In this document: piece after piece, positions 63,932-64,000 of the stretch
Layout of the letters: each line of letters starts with the position of its first letter
Numbering within the stretch: the first letter of the stretch is position 1
From: Chloroflexota bacterium
GTDB lineage: Bacteria; Chloroflexota; Anaerolineae; Anaerolineales; Villigracilaceae
DNA length: 64,000 nt
Assembly (NCBI GenBank): GCA_016219545.1
Contig: JACRMH010000023.1
Coordinates: forward strand, 26,751 to 90,750
Reading direction: 5' to 3'
Translations under genes and position numbers: made by a program
The notes under the pieces: generated by a model
The model's input: the letters and a program-made list of their open reading frames with translations, nothing else
What the model was told of the DNA's origin: nothing
The model's database searches: none

Positions 63932-64000
63932 ATGTCAGGCAGAAAAGGAATGTTGCACTACAAGGTGGAGACAAAGCAGGAGGCAGTGCGTCTGGTGCTG
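63932..64000 (+). CDS. IS3-family transposase OrfA-like, N-terminus only
   Basis: ATG 63932, 23 codons to the window edge: MSGRKGMLHYKVETKQEAVRL then VL. The opening resembles the helix-turn-helix OrfA of IS3-group transposases (KxSxExKxxAVxLVxx). Truncated by the window, not by mutation. Confidence 0.65.
   Translation, partial: MSGRKGMLHYKVETKQEAVRLVL

Larger units (their letters stand above)
63861..64000 (+). mobile_element. IS3-type insertion sequence, left end (continues past window)
   Basis: Starts with a TGAACTGAACCCC-like terminal inverted repeat and AAAAACGGACAC. A hairpin and the first transposase frame follow. It inserts about 45 nt after the permease stop. Only the left 140 nt are visible, so the right end and direct repeats cannot be checked. 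Confidence 0.7.

Noticed and set aside
1..64000. tRNA, rRNA, prophage or plasmid replication genes
   Set aside because: No tRNA-like cloverleaf ends, rRNA segments, terminase/capsid, integrase or replication initiator sequences were seen on either strand by eye; a covariance-model scan would settle small RNAs.

Overview
The window looks like a chromosomal segment of a Chloroflexota bacterium, probably of the Anaerolineae. This is inferred from lipoproteins with Thr/Pro-rich linkers, tandem dipeptide ABC transporters, GGPP-synthase-type isoprenoid genes, SdrD/Cna-B surface protein repeats, and a dense population of heptanucleotide arrays and intergenic palindromes. No rRNA, tRNA or CRISPR was seen. 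It reads as ordinary chromosome with accessory inserts, not as phage or plasmid.

Layout. 1-1191: C-terminally cut AIPR-type defence gene on the minus strand. 1.3-5.2 kb: fused formiminotransferase-cyclodeaminase (ftcD) and two secreted lipoproteins (M23 peptidase, alpha/beta hydrolase). 5.4-15.1 kb: a mostly minus-strand housekeeping block (Kef/Usp antiporter, homocysteine methyltransferase, PilZ, moeA, UbiA-like membrane protein, aminotransferase, DinB-like, SDR, double creatininase, YdbC). Several of these genes carry heptad arrays or a palindrome in frame. 15.2-21.0 kb: a type I restriction-modification operon (hsdR, then fused hsdM-hsdS) interrupted by a REP-associated tyrosine transposase (RAYT). 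Six copies of one palindrome family lie in this operon: two inside hsdM, one inside the RAYT gene and three between genes. 21.1-35.5 kb: S9 peptidase, cyanophycinase, then two consecutive dipeptide transporter operons, the second with a permease-ATPase fusion. This looks like a peptide scavenging module. 35.5-39.5 kb: SpoU methyltransferase, medium-chain dehydrogenase, Hsp20, LuxR-type pseudo-receiver regulator, PilZ. 39.5-45.5 kb: secreted SdrD-repeat protein followed by a lasso-type RiPP locus (leader-bearing precursor, HprK-like kinase, asparagine-synthetase-type cyclase, PqqD/RRE). No B2 transglutaminase-like protease is visible. 45.6-50.1 kb: DUF3592 protein, malic enzyme and a thioredoxin-reductase-like flavoprotein, GNAT. 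50.2-55.0 kb: asymmetric heterodimeric ABC exporter with a methyltransferase between the half-transporters. It is preceded by a promoter, a 25-codon leader ORF and an intrinsic terminator, an arrangement like ribosome-mediated attenuation. 55.0-63.8 kb: polyprenyl synthetase, SET-domain protein, anchored lipase-like protein, KAS III-like enzyme, DNA-repair radical SAM protein under two palindromic operators, APC permease. 63.86-64.0 kb: left end of an IS3-type insertion sequence.

Most unusual: (1) the RAYT and palindrome colonisation of an R-M operon with in-frame insertions in coding sequence; (2) the lasso-like RiPP locus without a recognisable leader protease; (3) the leader-peptide attenuator in front of the heterodimeric ABC exporter; (4) heptad arrays inside four neighbouring genes. 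No search or computation was run. All family calls come from motif recognition.
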